NCBI GenBank assembly: GCA_037179515.1
Contig: JAXCGZ010003859.1
Location: 1-64,000 of the forward strand
Length of the DNA: 64,000 nucleotides
Reading direction: 5' to 3'
Origin: Halocaridina rubra
Taxonomy: Eukaryota > Arthropoda > Malacostraca > Decapoda > Atyidae
The translations under genes and the position numbers were made by a program. Below the pieces are notes generated by a model. The model was not told the origin of the DNA. It made no database searches and saw only the letters and a list, made by a program, of their open reading frames with translations. Positions 40,331 to 53,366 of this stretch are shown here, in pieces. Position 1 is the first letter of the stretch; each line of letters opens with the position of its first letter.

Positions 40331-42508
40331 GGCCACCATACACTTTGCATAGCCTCAGCCTTCATTGTTACTATACCACCGTGGCCAAAATGCAAAAACT
40401 TTAAGATTTCAGACCTAAGTTCAGTTGGAATTAGGATTCTATTCTTAAAACAGAATTACATTGTCATAGACAGTCAAGTCATTTTTTACATGAACATATT
40501 CATTGCATTCCTTACAATTGTATGGCCTACCAAATTTAACAAATGACATTAGTCTCATCAAAACAGGATCAGTTTTTGTAATATCTTGCACAGTTCCAAA
40601 AGTAATACTAAGAACTTCAAAATGTTCTATAAGTTTAATAAACTCTACAGGTATTTGGGTAGGTAAATCATCATCAAAAGGAAACCTGCTAAGAGCATCT
40701 GCTACATCAATTCTTTTTCCACTCTTATACACTAAATCAAAAGAAAATTGTGAAAGCAGAACAGACCATATAGTTAGTCTAGCATTCGAATCTTTAGGAA
40801 TTTATTTTTATTTTCCAAATAACCCTAGAAATGGGTTGTGGTCCTTTCTAAATTCAAAATTTCTTCCCAACAAAAAATATTTATATTTTAGTAACACCAA
40901 AAACCTTAGCAAGAGCTTCCCTGTCAGTCTGGGAATATTTTTTTCTTATGCACTAGAAAGTTTTTTTTTACCGGCAAAAACAATTGGTTTCTCAATTCCA
41001 CTCTCAACTTGCAATAAGACTGCACCTACTCCAATTGGAGAGCTATTCACTTATAGAATCACCTTAGACTTGCCAGTAAAGCATGATAAAGTCGTAGAAC
41101 TACAAAGTGATTTCTTAACTAGATCAAAAGCAATTTGACATTTTCTACACCACAAAAAGCTTACATTTTTCTTGGTCAAATCATGCAAAGGTGCTGAAAT
41201 ATCAGAAAACCTGTAAATAAATCTACTATAGTAAGAAAAGATTGTAATTCAAACTAATCTTTTGGCTTAGGAGCATCTAAGATTGCTCAGACCTTAGAAG
41301 GGGATGGTGATAATGCTCTAGCAGAAATTTCGTAACCCAAAAATTCAACAACTCTTTTGTCCACACCACACTTTTTTGCATTTAATTTGACATTAGCATT
41401 AGGAAATCTGTCAAATACTAATTTTAATTTGTTCTCCAGATCAGAAAGTGAAGAGGCACATACCAAAATATCATCTAGGTATACGACAGTATCTTCAATA
41501 TCACATACCAGTTCAGAAATAAATCTTTGAAAAATTCCTGGAGCAGAAGCCAGGCCAAAAGGAAGACATTTCCATTTAAACAAGCCTATCTCTGCAGAAA
41601 TTACAAGAAAATTTTGATCTGATTCACATACCGGAATGTGAAGATAAGCATTAGACAGATCACATTTAGCAAATTAGGTAGAACTATTTGTAATAGCAAG
41701 CATGTCATCTAAATTGGGCAATTAATATTTTTCAATGTTTATTTGAGTATTGAGATACTTGAAATCAACACAAACTCTAATATCCCCATTTTAAAAAATA
41801 AAAACTAGGACAATGGGGGCAGTCCACTCACTAAAAGCAACAAAGTCTATTTTGCCTTCATCAAGTAATGTATCTAAAGCCTTTTCCGCAGGATCTTTAA
41901 GTGCTAAGGGAATTTGCTTTGCTTTAATGAATATTGCATTATCCTTCGAATAAATCTTGGCTCCAATACCAGAAATTGGTTTATTTTCATTATTTGAATA
42001 ATTATCCAATAAAACATTCAATTCAGCATTTCATATATTATTAACCTTTAAGCTCTCATCAATACCAACAAGTTTATTACCTAATTAATTCATTGAATCT
42101 CTGCCACACTGGTCATTTTTCTTATGACAAGTAACATAGAAAGCAAGATGAACAGCAATTTTATCAAACAATACTTTAAGCTTGATTTTACCCTTGACAT
42201 TCACAGAATGTCCACCATAATCACGAAGATTTTTTGTTAGCAGGTTGGTTTCTTCTCCAACCTTCTTGCACCACTCCACCTTTAGCAAAGAACCTGTAGC
42301 ACCTGAGTCTGCTTCTACTGCCACTTTGACATCATTCAACAGAAAGTAGTACAATTCAGCATTCACTGCCTTGATGGAAACTGTTTCATCAATTTTTAAC
42401 AATTGATTATCTTCTGGAAATGAAGCTGGACCCTCATCTTCTTTACTTTCGTGTGAACCAACTTTCCCTGGGCCTTTTTTTAATTTGGACTTGGGAAATT
42501 CCCTAGTA
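40330..42508 (-). pseudogene. gypsy-A protease, RT, RNase H and integrase zinc finger
   Basis: On the minus strand the protease is at 42085-42508 (VAVEADSGATGSLL, canonical DSGA). RT pieces follow at 41791-42021 (FSEWTAPIVLV) and 41287-41583 (LPFGLASAPGIFQRFISELV, catalytic YLDD in VVYLDDILVC). A decayed RNase H lies at about 40740-41290. KSGKRIDVADALSRFPF is at 40700-40730, and the integrase zinc finger (LKFLHFGHGGIVTMKAEAM) near 40350-40440. Stops and frameshifts occur between pieces. Relatedness to gypsy-C is clear in the RT. Confidence 0.88.
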
Positions 42509-42513
42509 CTACG

Positions 42514-42950
42514 TGTGCAGGATGGTAATAACACATCCTACAAATCAGAAGTCTATTACCTAAGCTATGTTTATAAAAGTATCTCTTAAACTGCACTAAC
42601 TCCTGGGAACCGGCAACTCTAACATATCCGGCGGCATTATAATTCAATGCTATTGAGGACAAACAACATGCACATAGCTTAGCTGCACCAGTGTGTATGT
42701 GTGTGTATGAATGTTGCAAAGTGAAGGCACAAGCTATATTCACTCGGCTCCAATACATCCAGTAGCTCATTGATTTGGCACATTCGTAGTCACTGTCGCC
42801 ACATGCAGCCAACCTACAACAACAACTACAGCACCAGACACCATCGGGAATCTCCCTCGCCATCGTACTCAGCCAAAAAGTATCGTACCTAACATACAGT
42901 ATACTATATGCATATCTACAAATCTTTCCCCCTTCAATGCAAAATTAAAT
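42514..42950 (-). repeat. gypsy-B 3' LTR
   Basis: Shares about 150 bp (42782-42930) with 50444-50584 and then has about 260 bp with no counterpart at the 5' end. Either the 5' LTR has lost its R/U5 part or this copy has gained sequence. Confidence 0.65.
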
Positions 42951-43025
42951 CTGTGTTCCCTCCTTGAAGGCTAACAAAAAAAAGGAAAGAAAGAATACAA
43001 ATAAAAACACAAAAAGGGACTATTT

Positions 43026-46000
43026 TTACAAATCAAGCCGGGAAGGTGGATTACTATATCTCCCTGACCTAGTACTTACATACTGGGGTTCCCCATTATT
43101 CTCCCTCTCCTGCCTCATCCCTTCCTCCATGACTAAGGGATCACTCTCCTGGGCAGGTGTAGGAAGTGATGATTGCTCTGACATCCCAACAGGTGTGGCA
43201 AGGCTAATATACCTGTCAGAACTAGTATCAAAACCCATAGGTAAAGACTTGATGTGCCTTCTGTGTCTTACCATGTAAGATCTATTCCCAACTTATTACT
43301 CTACCTTGGTGGAATTTCTTTCCCATTTATTTACTACATCAGATTTCAGGAGAAATGGTGATTTAACTCCTTCTAGAGGCGATGCCCTGGTTCCATGATG
43401 TCTGTCATAACTATGGGCTGATGCAGCCTTCATTCTAGCATCATTTTCAGCCACTTTCTGCAAGTCTGACCATCAGGGAATCAATTTGGACTTGATCATA
43501 GGTAGTCTTGTCCTAATCTGCCTGCCCATCAACAATTGAGCTCAAGAACAGTATGCAGTGGAGAAGCCCTGTATGTCATCAATGCCAAAAACACATCATC
43601 ATGGGATAGTAGTCTCTTGGCAGTCTGCACTGCCCTGTCAGCACTTTGATGCTCCTGGGGTAAATGAGGGTTTGAAGTACAATGTTAAAACCCATACTCT
43701 AATGCAAACTGCCTGAAAGCTGTGGACCCAAACTGCGACCTATTGTTCGACACCATCACCTCCGGGATACCAAACTTGGTGAATATATTTTTCAGCTTCC
43801 TTATAACAAATGATGATGTGGATTCATTTGAATATGTTATCTCAGTCCATCTACTGTAATAGTCTACTACCATTAAATACTCCTTCCCTTTGTAAAAACA
43901 AAGATCGGCTCCTATTTTCAACCAGGGCCTTTTGTGCAACACTGTTGGCCTGAGAGATTCTGCCCTTTGATGCCGACTATTCCTTAGCCAAATTGAGCAA
44001 TTATCAATCCACCATTTCAAATCTGGACCCAGATTAGGCAACCATGCTGAATCCTGAACTCTTTTCCTACATTAATTCAGATATAAATGTCCCTTTGAGT
44101 GAATCCTCTGCAAAATTTCCTTATGCAGAATTCCTATCCACCACACTTAGATAAGTCCTGGCTGCCCAGTACTTACAAAAACCTGCATCATTACCAGCAG
44201 ACTCCAGCCAGCCCTCTAATACAAAGCTGATTACTAAACGTAAGTCCTTGTCCTTGGCTTGCTTTTCCTTTATTCTCTGTAACTGGGCTGGTAACTGGCA
44301 AATTTCCTACTATGCCACCTACAAAACCTTCCACTTCTGCTTCCAATGAAACTTCCATCTGATCACTATTCTCACCTAGAGCCCGTTACAAGGCATCCAC
44401 TGACATGAATTTCCTGGCGTATACTCAGCCACCAATGAAAATTTTGCCAATTTCATTAGCATCCGTTGGCATCTAGCTGTCGCCAAATAAAAGTCCTTGG
44501 AATTTAATAGTGGTATCAATGGTTTATGGTCAGACTCCAAAGTAAAAGAGACTCCTATCAGAATCTGCTGAAACTTTTCACATACCCACGTGGCTGTGAG
44601 GAACTCTTTCTCAATTTGTACCCACTTTTGTTCTGTATTGAAAAGCAATCTTAATCAAAATGCTACAGTCCTCCATGCATTACTATATCTCTGCATTAAA
44701 ACTCCTCCTAATCCATATGAACTAGCATTTGCAGAAACCTTGGTAAGTTTACTGGAATAAAAACATCATAGAACTGGAGCCGAAGTCAAAATTTTCTTCA
44801 ACGCCTGAAATGCCTTCTCTTGGTCTTGTTCCCAAACCCAAGCATTCCTTGCAGACAAGAGGAGGGTAAGCAGTTGAATGACATCTTGTAACTTTGTCAG
44901 GAACCTAGCCAAAAAATTGACCATACCCAATAGTCCTTTTAGCTCTTGTACATCTGCAGGTCTATCCATGTTTAAAATTGCCTTTACCTTCTATGGATTT
45001 ATTCTGACTCCTTCTGCAGTAATGATGTGCCCCAGAAATTCTATTTGCTTTGCTGAAACAGACACTTCTCTCTATTCAGTTTCAATCCTAACCTCTTAAT
45101 TACATATAGACATTTCTTAGATTTTTATCCTGCTCCTTTTCTGAACCTCCACATACCACTATGTCATCCAAAAAGCATTCCACTCCTGGTAACCCGTCTA
45201 ACAATTCTGTCATTTTTTGCTGTAATATCTCTGGGACGACACAGATACCCATCGGTAACCTCCTAAATCTGTACCTACCCATGGGGGTCATAAATCTAGT
45301 GAAATCTCTAGATGCCTCATCTAGCAGTATCTGGTAAAACCCTGATTCACATCTAATTTAGAAAAATAAGCAGCCCCTCGGAATTTACTATCAACATCAT
45401 TAAATGTGGGAATTTCAAAAATCTCTCTTTTCAAATACTTATCAAGCTGTCTGTAGTCCACACACAATCGAACCTCCAAAGGCACTGGTACCATGGGACT
45501 GACCAAGTCTGTAGGGCGGGTTACCTTCTCAATGATGTCAGACTTCTCAAGATTGCTTAGATTCTCTTTAGCAGCAGATACCAATGGTATAGCCACTGAC
45601 ATAGCACACCTTACTCTGGATGGGATGGCCTCCTGTCTTAAACATAAACTCACTGGCTCGGTCCTCCACCTCCCAAAGTCAAAAAGTTATTTTACCACCT
45701 CGATACTGCCCATAAAAACTATGATTTGCAACTCCAATGCTGCAGTCCTACTGAGCAAATTGTCTGATTTGCTTTTTGGGCTCAACACGTACATTCTGTC
45801 ATACAACTTCTTACCCTTATACTCTACTAGTGTACAAAACACCCCTATGATGTCCACTTGACCTGCAGGAGAGAACAATTTCCTGTCTGTTTTATTCAAA
45901 ACTTCAAGTCCCAAAATGGTTCTTACTCTCTGATAGGTGCTATAATTTATGATAGTTACATCAGCAAAGTATCCACCATAAAGTCCACTGCCTGGCCCCC

Positions 46001-46260
46001 CAACACTAGTGTGACTCTTAGCAGGTCTGACCCTGACACCACATCCCCAGCCAATTCTCCCAAAAATGCTTGAGCACACTTTAGCTCTTCTCCTTCAAAA
46101 GTGGAATCTGATTGATAACTCTTATCCACTGCATCCACCTACTATCAGTCCCTTTACACATTACTGCAAAATGAATTTGGCTATGGCATTCCTTACATGT
46201 CGTCCCACATATGCCAGCTTTTACGAGGTAAATGGGACTACCCACAAAATTTACACTTAT
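43026..46260 (-). pseudogene. gypsy-B pol and zinc-knuckle region, broken
   Basis: Reading down the minus strand: CCHC-like words (CKFCG) near 46240; protease at 45956-46138 (VDFMVDT, no Gly after DT); RT at 45321-45653 (VRLCVDYRQLDKYL) and 45100-45291 (YRFRRLPMGICVVP, FLDDIVV in place of YxDD); RT thumb at 44766-44969 (LKGLLGMVNFLARF); RNase H at 44376-44648 (FTLESDHKPLIPLL, EYTPG); integrase at 43685-44041 (LMVVDYYSRWTEI, VSNNRSQFGS replacing DNGPQF). The C-terminal end is at 43026-43274 (STRSGRYSNPPSRLDL). Many stops. Confidence 0.88.
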
Positions 46261-46319
46261 TTTCTATGGTCCTAGTTGCTTCATTCTTACCTCTTAAGAA
46301 TTTAACCTCATCAATACTC

Positions 46320-46510
46320 TTACTTTGCACTTACTCTTGTTTCATGCCCTCATAGACATCATTATACATCCGACAACACTCGACAACGTCATCTAAAGTC
46401 CAGATCCTATCTTTTGAACAATACAATAGCTCTATCTTCTCTGCTAGCTCCTCATTCAGGATTCCAGCAACAAACTGATCACGAATGCTTTCCTTTCTTT
46501 TATTTTTTCA
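46320..46510 (-). pseudogene. gypsy-B gag, C-terminal half
   Basis: The minus strand encodes SIRDQFVAGILNEELAEKIE and WTLDDVVECCRMYNDVYEG, a typical Ty3/gypsy gag stretch. Its upstream half is beyond LINE-A2 at 49927-50285. Confidence 0.8.
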
Positions 46511-46512
46511 AA

Positions 46513-49500
46513 GAGTGTGACACCGGGACAGGCAGAAACTGCCCTCATCAATAAAGGCCCAGGCACGAGAAAATACCAAGACAAAGGAAAAGAAAAAGGT
46601 TAAGGACAAGGCAGAGATGAGGCAATGTCACACAAAGGAAAACGACAGACAGCAAAAAACAGTCAAAGTACAGGCCCAGAGATATGGAAGACTAGGCTCT
46701 GAGATGATGATAGATCTGCTTTTTGAAGGATGAAAGGTCATAAGAATTAGAAAAGACAGAAGGAGGAAGAGAGTTCCAGAGTCTGGAGGTAGATGGGAAG
46801 AAGCAGTCGCTGCACCGACCAATCCGTGAGCTACAAATCTCCACACAGTACCTGTGAGATGAGGTCGCTTGGCGAGTGTTACGCGGCCTTGGCAGTGGGG
46901 GAGGGATGCAACTCGCCAACTCATCAGAGCAGCAATGGAAGTTATAGCGGTAGAAAAGAGAAAGGGAAGATACCTTACAGCGAAGAGAGAGAGAATCCAG
47001 ACTAGAAGTAAGAGAAGGATCATTAATGAGTCTGACTGCCTTAGATTCAACCCTATCAAATAGATGAGTAAATGAAGAAGCACCCCAGATGTGTGAGCAG
47101 TATTCTAAGCTGGGATGGATAAGACCTTTATAAATTTTAAGTAATTGCAAAGAGGAAAAGTAATGATAAAAACGAAACAAAACCCCCAACTTTTTTTATG
47201 AAGATATAGTAATTTGGATTATGTGATTCCTCCAAGACAAGTTAGAGGCTATATGGATTCCAAATATGTTGATAGAGTTAAGAGGGTAAATTTCATTAGT
47301 TTCGAAGACAATAGGGTTATCTGGAAAAGAAAAAGATAAAGAGATAGCCAGAAACTGAGTCTTGGAGGTATTGAATTTAACTAAATTTTGAGTGCCCCAC
47401 TCGGATACTCTCTGCAAATCGGAGTTAAGAGTAGTCAAAAGAGTGATACGAGATTAATTACGAGTAGCAGATGAAGGTTGTGAAGAAAAGGCAGAGGAAA
47501 AGTGAAGGGCAGAATCATCAGCAAAGGCATGAACAAGAGAGGAAGATGGGGATAGTAGAAGATCATTGATGAAGAGAAGGAACAGAGTTGGTGAAAGAAC
47601 AGAGCCCTGTGGAACATCACTGGTAACAGACAAAGGGCTAGATGTCGCGCCATCAACAACTACAGATATAAATCGGTCAGTAAGAAAACTGGTAATCAGA
47701 GAACAGAAAGAAGGAGTAAAGCCATAGGCAGGGAGTTTGGTCAACAGACATTTGTGCCAGACTCTGTCAAAAGCCTTAGAAATATCAAGGGTGACGACAA
47801 AGGATTCCCCATAGTTCCTCAGAGAAGATGACCATACATGAGTAAGATAGGACAGGAGATCACCAGTGGATCTTGCCTTGCATAAGCCATACTGGTGATC
47901 GGAGATAAGTGAGTTAGATTCAAGGCGTTTCATGAGGTGAGAATTGAGCAAAGTTTCGAAAACTTTAGCAACAGAGGAGGTTTGGGCAATAGGTCGGTAG
48001 TTAGAAGGAATAGAGCAGTCACCCTACTTAGGAACAGATTGAACTAGAGCTTGCTTCCAAGATGAAGGATAGATACTGGTTGACAGAATGAGGCAAAAAT
48101 GACAGCAAAGCATAGGAGCCACTTCATCCGCAAACTCCTTAAGGAACCTTGCAGGGATACCATCGGAACCAGATGCCTTGTTTGTCTTTAGCGAGCAAAG
48201 AACCTTATGAACTTTGCGTTAAGAAAGTATAAGGGCTAGAGAGGGGTAAAGACTGAGGAACAGGTGCGCTGGAATCATTAATAGAAGAGTTGGCAAAATA
48301 ATGAGAGCCAAAGAGAGTGGCTTTGTTAGTGGGAGAGCAAGCTATAAAATCATCAGAACAAATGAGAGGGGGAAAGCTTGAGTTACAGAAGTTTTTGGAG
48401 AGGTTTTAGGCTAAGGACCAGAAGCATTTGTCAGTGGGAGAGGAGTTAAGGTCATCAACTTTCTTTCTTATAAAGGAAGCCTTAGACCTTCGAATCTGAG
48501 CAGAACAGCAATTCCTAGCTATAATAAAAGCAGAGCGAGTTAAATCGGAAGGAGAGGCTTGGTAAGATCAGTGAGCCCGATTCCTAGCCTGGATAGCCAT
48601 GGAGCAGGCACGGTCAAACCAAGGTTTAAGGGGAGAGAAAGTTTTTGTAGAAGAGGGGATGTACGCCTCCATTCCCGTGGTCATGATCTCGGCAACTTTT
48701 AGAGCTACCTGATCAGGGTTGCGGGACCGAAAGCAGTAGTCATCCCATGGGAAGTCTAAGAGAAAGTTACGCAAATTTTCATGTTGAGTAAGCTCGTAGC
48801 GCCAAAGGTGGCGCTCAGTAGGAGGGATTGGTGGTGGGGGAGCGAAAATGGTAGAGACTGAGATCATAGTGTGGTCAAATTTACAAAGAGGGGAAAGCAC
48901 AGAATAGGAGTAGTTTGAAGGGTTAGAAGTAAAAAATAGGTCTAGACTGTTTGCAGCATGTTTGTGATGATCAGGAACATGAGTAGGATGTTTGATAATT
49001 TGCTCCAGATCATGAGTAATAGAGAAAGCAAGGGCCTCACTTCCTCCCACATCTGTGTGAGAAGAATGAAGCCATTCACCTCCGTGGTGTACATTGAAGT
49101 CTCCAATGTAGAGAACTTTGGCATGTGGATGAGAAGATAGCAAGGACTCATGGCATGAGGATAGATATTAAAAGAAAGACACAAACTTGGTGGAGTTTGG
49201 AGAACAGTAGCAGAAGCAAAGGAAGATAGTGGTAGTGGAGATATAGACTTTTAGCCAGAGAACATCAAAGTCAGGAGATTCAAGGTCCATTAGTCTCGCA
49301 GCAAGAGTGTTTATGTTGCAGTATGCACAGACCCCACCTTTGGAATGAAAACGAGTATACAGATTATAGTGAGAGATTTGAAATGGGTCAGTGGAAGCAT
49401 GTTTAGACAGCTGGGTTTCACATAGGAGGAGGAAGTTAGGGAGGAAAGTGCCCAAGTGCTGTTCCACAGACGAAAGATTAGAGTTCAGCCTACGAATGTT

Positions 49501-49926
49501 AGAATAGTGAATAGTGAAAGAAGCAGATCTATTGGGAGGTACAAAGTTAAGAGCAGAACCATTACTACCACCAGGCGTGTCTGCCCTCAAGCCAATAGTC
49601 GAGTCAACACGATCCCCGGAGATTCTTTGCACCCCTCTATCCTGGGTACTGGGGCCATTAGCTGTGGATATTCCATAAATAATAACAAATGAGGAAAAAA
49701 GAAAGAAAAAGAGACAGATGTGGGGAATGTTGTGCCTTGTCAAATATAATGGAATAGCAAGAGATGTGTAATGAATACACCAGAATATTAAATGTAGATG
49801 TAGGCATGAGGAAAGAACTGTCCTGCAGGAAGACTCAACTTGGAACTGTCTGGACCAGTCCTAGTTGCATCCTAATACCTTCAGTCGTAGAATTTCAATG
49901 GGCGGCTGGTGCCATGGCCAACCTAA
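46513..49926 (-). mobile_element. LINE-A copy 2, near full-length, inserted in gypsy-B gag
   Basis: 3.4 kb, the same span as LINE-A1. The minus strand begins taggttggccatggcaccag and ends tgtcacactc. The leader is followed by the endonuclease frames (49168-49743 and 48568-49143, VLYIGDFNVHHGGEWLHS), then RT (47454-47951, LDISKAFDRVWHKCLLTKLP, SDVPQGSVLSPTLFLLFIND, with the intact catalytic AFADDSA) and the C-terminal domain (46692-47189). Frameshifts break it; no ORF1. It splits gypsy-B gag after SASEYCDL. Confidence 0.9.
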
Positions 49927-50285
49927 ATCACAATACTCAGATGCTGAATACAAAGCACGAAGGTAGACTTCAGTAGCCTCATATATTTGCTCTGTGTGCC
50001 AATAAAACACCTGACAAAACTTTAACACATTCTTCTGTAGTGAAATATAATTCATAAATTTCTCTATTACTATTTTGTAGTCTCTGACCTCCTCTGTCGA
50101 CAGATTAAATATTTTCATAACCTCCTCCTACTCTGGACCCATATAATATCTAAGGCTAGTCACCTGAAATTCTCCTAGTTTACTATTCATTTCCGTCAAC
50201 AGTTGGAAGGTTCACATTGGGTTATAAACCTATCCCAATTCGGGTCAACAAAATTTAATTGCTGGGGAGGCTTACACTGTGCCAT
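49927..50285 (-). pseudogene. gypsy-B gag, N-terminal half
   Basis: MAQCKPPQQLNFVDPNWDRF starts at 50285 on the minus strand; after a frameshift VMKIFNLSTEEVRDYKIVIE and on to ALYSASEYCDL follow. Normal gag start for this family, cut by LINE-A2. Confidence 0.8.
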
Positions 50286-50443
50286 GATGAACAAAGAAAA
50301 TATAGTCCTAGCCTACTTATACAATAAACAATTTTCAATAGTCTAGGCCTAAGCACAAGCCCTAATCTTTACACTAGGCCCTAAGCATAACCTAGCCTAA
50401 GCTTTACCTCATGGAACTAGTCCCATGAAATCCCTTCAGTCCA

Positions 50444-50584
50444 TACTCGGGGCACCACCGCCACATGCAACCAGCCTACAACAACAACCACAACACCAGC
50501 CCCCATCAGAAATCTCCCACGCCATCAAACTCAACCAGAAAGTATCTTGTCTAACATATAGTATACTATTTACATATCTACACA
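50444..50584 (-). repeat. gypsy-B 5' LTR (short)
   Basis: About 140 bp alignable to the 3' LTR, followed on the minus strand by ggtggtgccccgagtatgga, a possible primer-binding region. Confidence 0.6.
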
Positions 50585-50589
50585 CTACG

Positions 50590-51310
50590 ATGGGAAACAG
50601 CTCTTACTTTCCTTGACACACCCTTTCAAGGTGGCCCTTTATATTGCATTTTGACAGCTCAGGTGCTTAAATTTACAAAAATCATTTTGATGTGGATAGC
50701 CACAATGTTCACAAGAGATCTTTTCTTTATCTAAGTATTTGATTACCAAGAATGAAACTTCACACTGTGAAAAATTTGCTGCCAAAACATATTCACCCAC
50801 ATGAGCCTTCTCTAACATTTCAATTCGGTCCAACAATTAAACCAAGGTTCAGTTTATGCCATAAGAAATTTAATATTACACTGACTGTCAATAGCCATAA
50901 AAAGTTGGTCCCGAAGCCTCGCATCAAAAATAGTTCAAAAGTTACAATCCTTAGCAAGCCTCTTGAGGTCATCATACAACTCTCTCTAGGATTAACTTGA
51001 CTTCTTTACACGTCATTGAAAAACAAAAATATTTCCGTGATATGAGGGCTTGGTAACAATGTGTTTTCAGTAAATTAATCAATTCATCATAAATTTTATC
51101 AGACAGTAACTCTGGAGCAATCAAATCACTCAAAGTGCTAAGCACTTTACCGCCAAGTGTAATTATCAAAAAGCTTTTCTTTTTAACGTTATTCGTAATC
51201 TCACAAACATCAAGGTTGGCTTGAAATAGAGATACATATTTATCAAACGGAATTTCATCAAGGTTAAACTGAGGAATCTTTGGTACCGAAGCCATTCCCA
51301 TATTCACCAC
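50590..51310 (-). pseudogene. gypsy-A gag
   Basis: From MASVPKIPQFNLDEIPFDKY (in 50972-51310), through FQANLDVCEITNNVKKKSFL, to a C-terminal zinc-knuckle segment (50639-50836, CEHCGYPHQNDFCKFKHLSC). A second, frameshifted knuckle ends near 50600. Organisation matches gypsy-C gag, with the same double CCHC spacing. Broken by frameshifts between 50836 and 50972. Confidence 0.8.
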
Positions 51311-51512
51311 TAGAACTTAAACACAGAATAGGCCAAAACTTCACTTAAGTAGGCACTCAACTGTTCAGAAGGGACTTAAATTACCGAAAAACACTATGAT
51401 GTGTAGGCTAGCCTATACCATAACTCCTAACGAAAAGCAAGACTGGCCCCCAACATAGACAGGCGAACGTGGTAGACGGCAGCCATGAATCACAACAGTT
51501 ACTTTACTGACT

Positions 51513-51759
51513 TAAACTCAGAAGTCCTCACTTATATTATTCATGAAATGCACTGTACATCATACTGTTCACAGGGTAGACCTTTAGGTTTTACATCTAC
51601 TGTTTAATGTTGAAGTCTTAACTACCCATTCAATAATTAGGAATGGGAATAGACTGTCATTTTTCACTGTCAATTAATAATAATATTATAATTAAGTACT
51701 CCTGTTGAACGGAGACTTAAGGGCGTATGCAAATATGTTTATAATAAGTCATTATTTCA
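51513..51759 (-). repeat. gypsy-A 5' LTR
   Basis: Pairs with 23670-23914. It is followed on the minus strand by a 200-bp leader and gag. The outer end reads TGAAATAATGAC on the minus strand. A target duplication could not be fixed with confidence. Confidence 0.78.
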
Positions 51760-51763
51760 ATAC

Positions 51764-52064
51764 ACTACAATTGCAAAACCTGTGCCAGTGGAAGTCAAAA
51801 TTTCTATTAAAGAGGCTACAGCTAGAAGAGAGTGAGAGAGAAAGGCCTTGGATGATTGTTCTAGAACCATCAATGAGGTGACTTCAAATTATGAAAGACC
51901 GAGATGTCAAGCTGCCCCAAGGGCTGAGGATCTACGGATTCATTAAATCCCAGGATGAAATTAATATATTTCAGGAGTTTGCTTCACAAACGCATTTAAG
52001 TATTTATTTGCATTGAAGTTGGTGATTTTTTTTTTACTATAGTTTATGAATACATTCCTTCTGT
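51764..52064. other. Short unique stretch, nothing recognised
   Basis: The plus-strand peptide KPVPVEVKISIKEATARRE at 51780-51836 is open but short and unrecognised. Otherwise AT-rich. Confidence 0.4.
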
Positions 52065-52143
52065 ATGTGATTACCTAATTGTGTTTACGGGAAAGAGCCC
52101 AAAGCTCGTATCTTCCCGTCTCCTGATCGGTTTCATTTTGTAC

Positions 52144-53139
52144 TTAGTGATACTTATCACACCTGTCCTTAAAACTATGGATTGAGATAGCATTAACTAC
52201 CTCTTCGCTTAGCCAATTCCACTTATTAACTACTCTTACACTGAAAAAGTAGTTCCTTACATCCTGCAAAGAAGTTTTCTTACGAAGCTTCAAACTATGA
52301 CCTCTAGTTCTAGAGCCTGTCATATCAAAATATCGATCCCTATCCACTCTATCATAACCATGAAGGAATTTAAAGACTATCACCATATAACCCCTCAATC
52401 TTCTAGCTTCGAGTGATGGTAAGTCTAATTCCCTCAACCTCTCATCATAACTGAGATTGCGTATTTCTGGCACCAGTTTTGTGGCATGTCTTTGAACTTT
52501 TTCAAGCTTAGCTATGCGCTTTTTCAGGTGCGGATTCCAAAAGGGGGCTGCATAATCGAGTTTTGACCTCACATAGGTTACATGAATATTTCTGAGCATT
52601 TCCTTGTCCCTGTGCCAGAGAGCTACCCTTACATTTGATAAGAATGCATATGCTGCCCTTACTATGCCATTTATATGTATTTCTGGAGACAAATCTGCCA
52701 GTATGTTTACTCCTAGATCTCTCTCATATTCTGTCTCTTGAAGTTGTACTCCAGCCACCGAGTAGTCAAGCTTAGGCCTTCTTGCACTTGTACCCATTCT
52801 CATTACCTTACATTTTGAAGTATTGAATTTCATTAGCCACTTTTCTGACCACTCATGCAGACTATTTAGATCTTCCTGAAGTTCTCTACCATTGTTCTCG
52901 TTTTTTAGTTTCTTCACAATCTTTGCATCATCTGCAAGCATATTTATGAATGAATTTACAGACTCTGGTAGGTCATTTATATATACAAGGAACAAAAGTG
53001 GCCCTAAAACTGAACCCTGTGGAACTCCACTACTAATTCTTCTCCATTCAGACACTGAGTGTCTTACTCTAACCCTCTGTTCCCTTCCTTCTAAGTAAGT
53101 TTTTATCCATTCCAAGACATTTCCACCTATTTTAGCCAT
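52144..53139 (-). pseudogene. LINE-B2 reverse transcriptase, C-terminal frame
   Basis: A 331-residue open frame with RT palm motifs: SSGVPQGSVLGPLLFLVYIN, LADDAKIV, then FNTSKCKVMRMG and LGVNILADLS. The thumb and C-terminal domain end SIHSFKDRCDKYH. The fingers lie in the other frame at 53139-53370. Confidence 0.9.
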
Positions 53140-53366
53140 TGCTTGCAGCTTCCTAATAAGTCTCCCATGTGGAACAGCGTCAAACGCTTTCTGGAAGTCT
53201 AGGAATATGCAATCTGCCCAGCCCTCTCTTTCCTGTAAGATTTGGCTTACCTCATCATAAAATTCTAATAAGTTTGTTACTGTTGAAGGATTCCAAGTGA
53301 AGAGAGATATGTTTCCTTAGTGGTTTCTCCATAACTTTGCAAACTAGGCTGGTCAAGGTAACTGGT

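Larger units (their letters stand above)
42514..50584 (-). mobile_element. gypsy-B: second-family Ty3/gypsy element, with LINE-A inside gag
   Basis: The minus strand starts TGTGTAGATATG at 50584 and ends CTGCACA at 42514. A 5-bp duplication (plus strand ctacg) flanks it at 42509-42513 and 50585-50589. LTR-like ends share cgccacatgca-cca-cctaca and atagtatactat words. Inside on the minus strand are gag (about 50285 down), protease, RT, RNase H and integrase, all decayed. Removing it joins the gypsy-A gag and protease readings in one frame (RKVRAVSHR then STREFPKSK), strong support for the exact insertion point. Confidence 0.88.
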
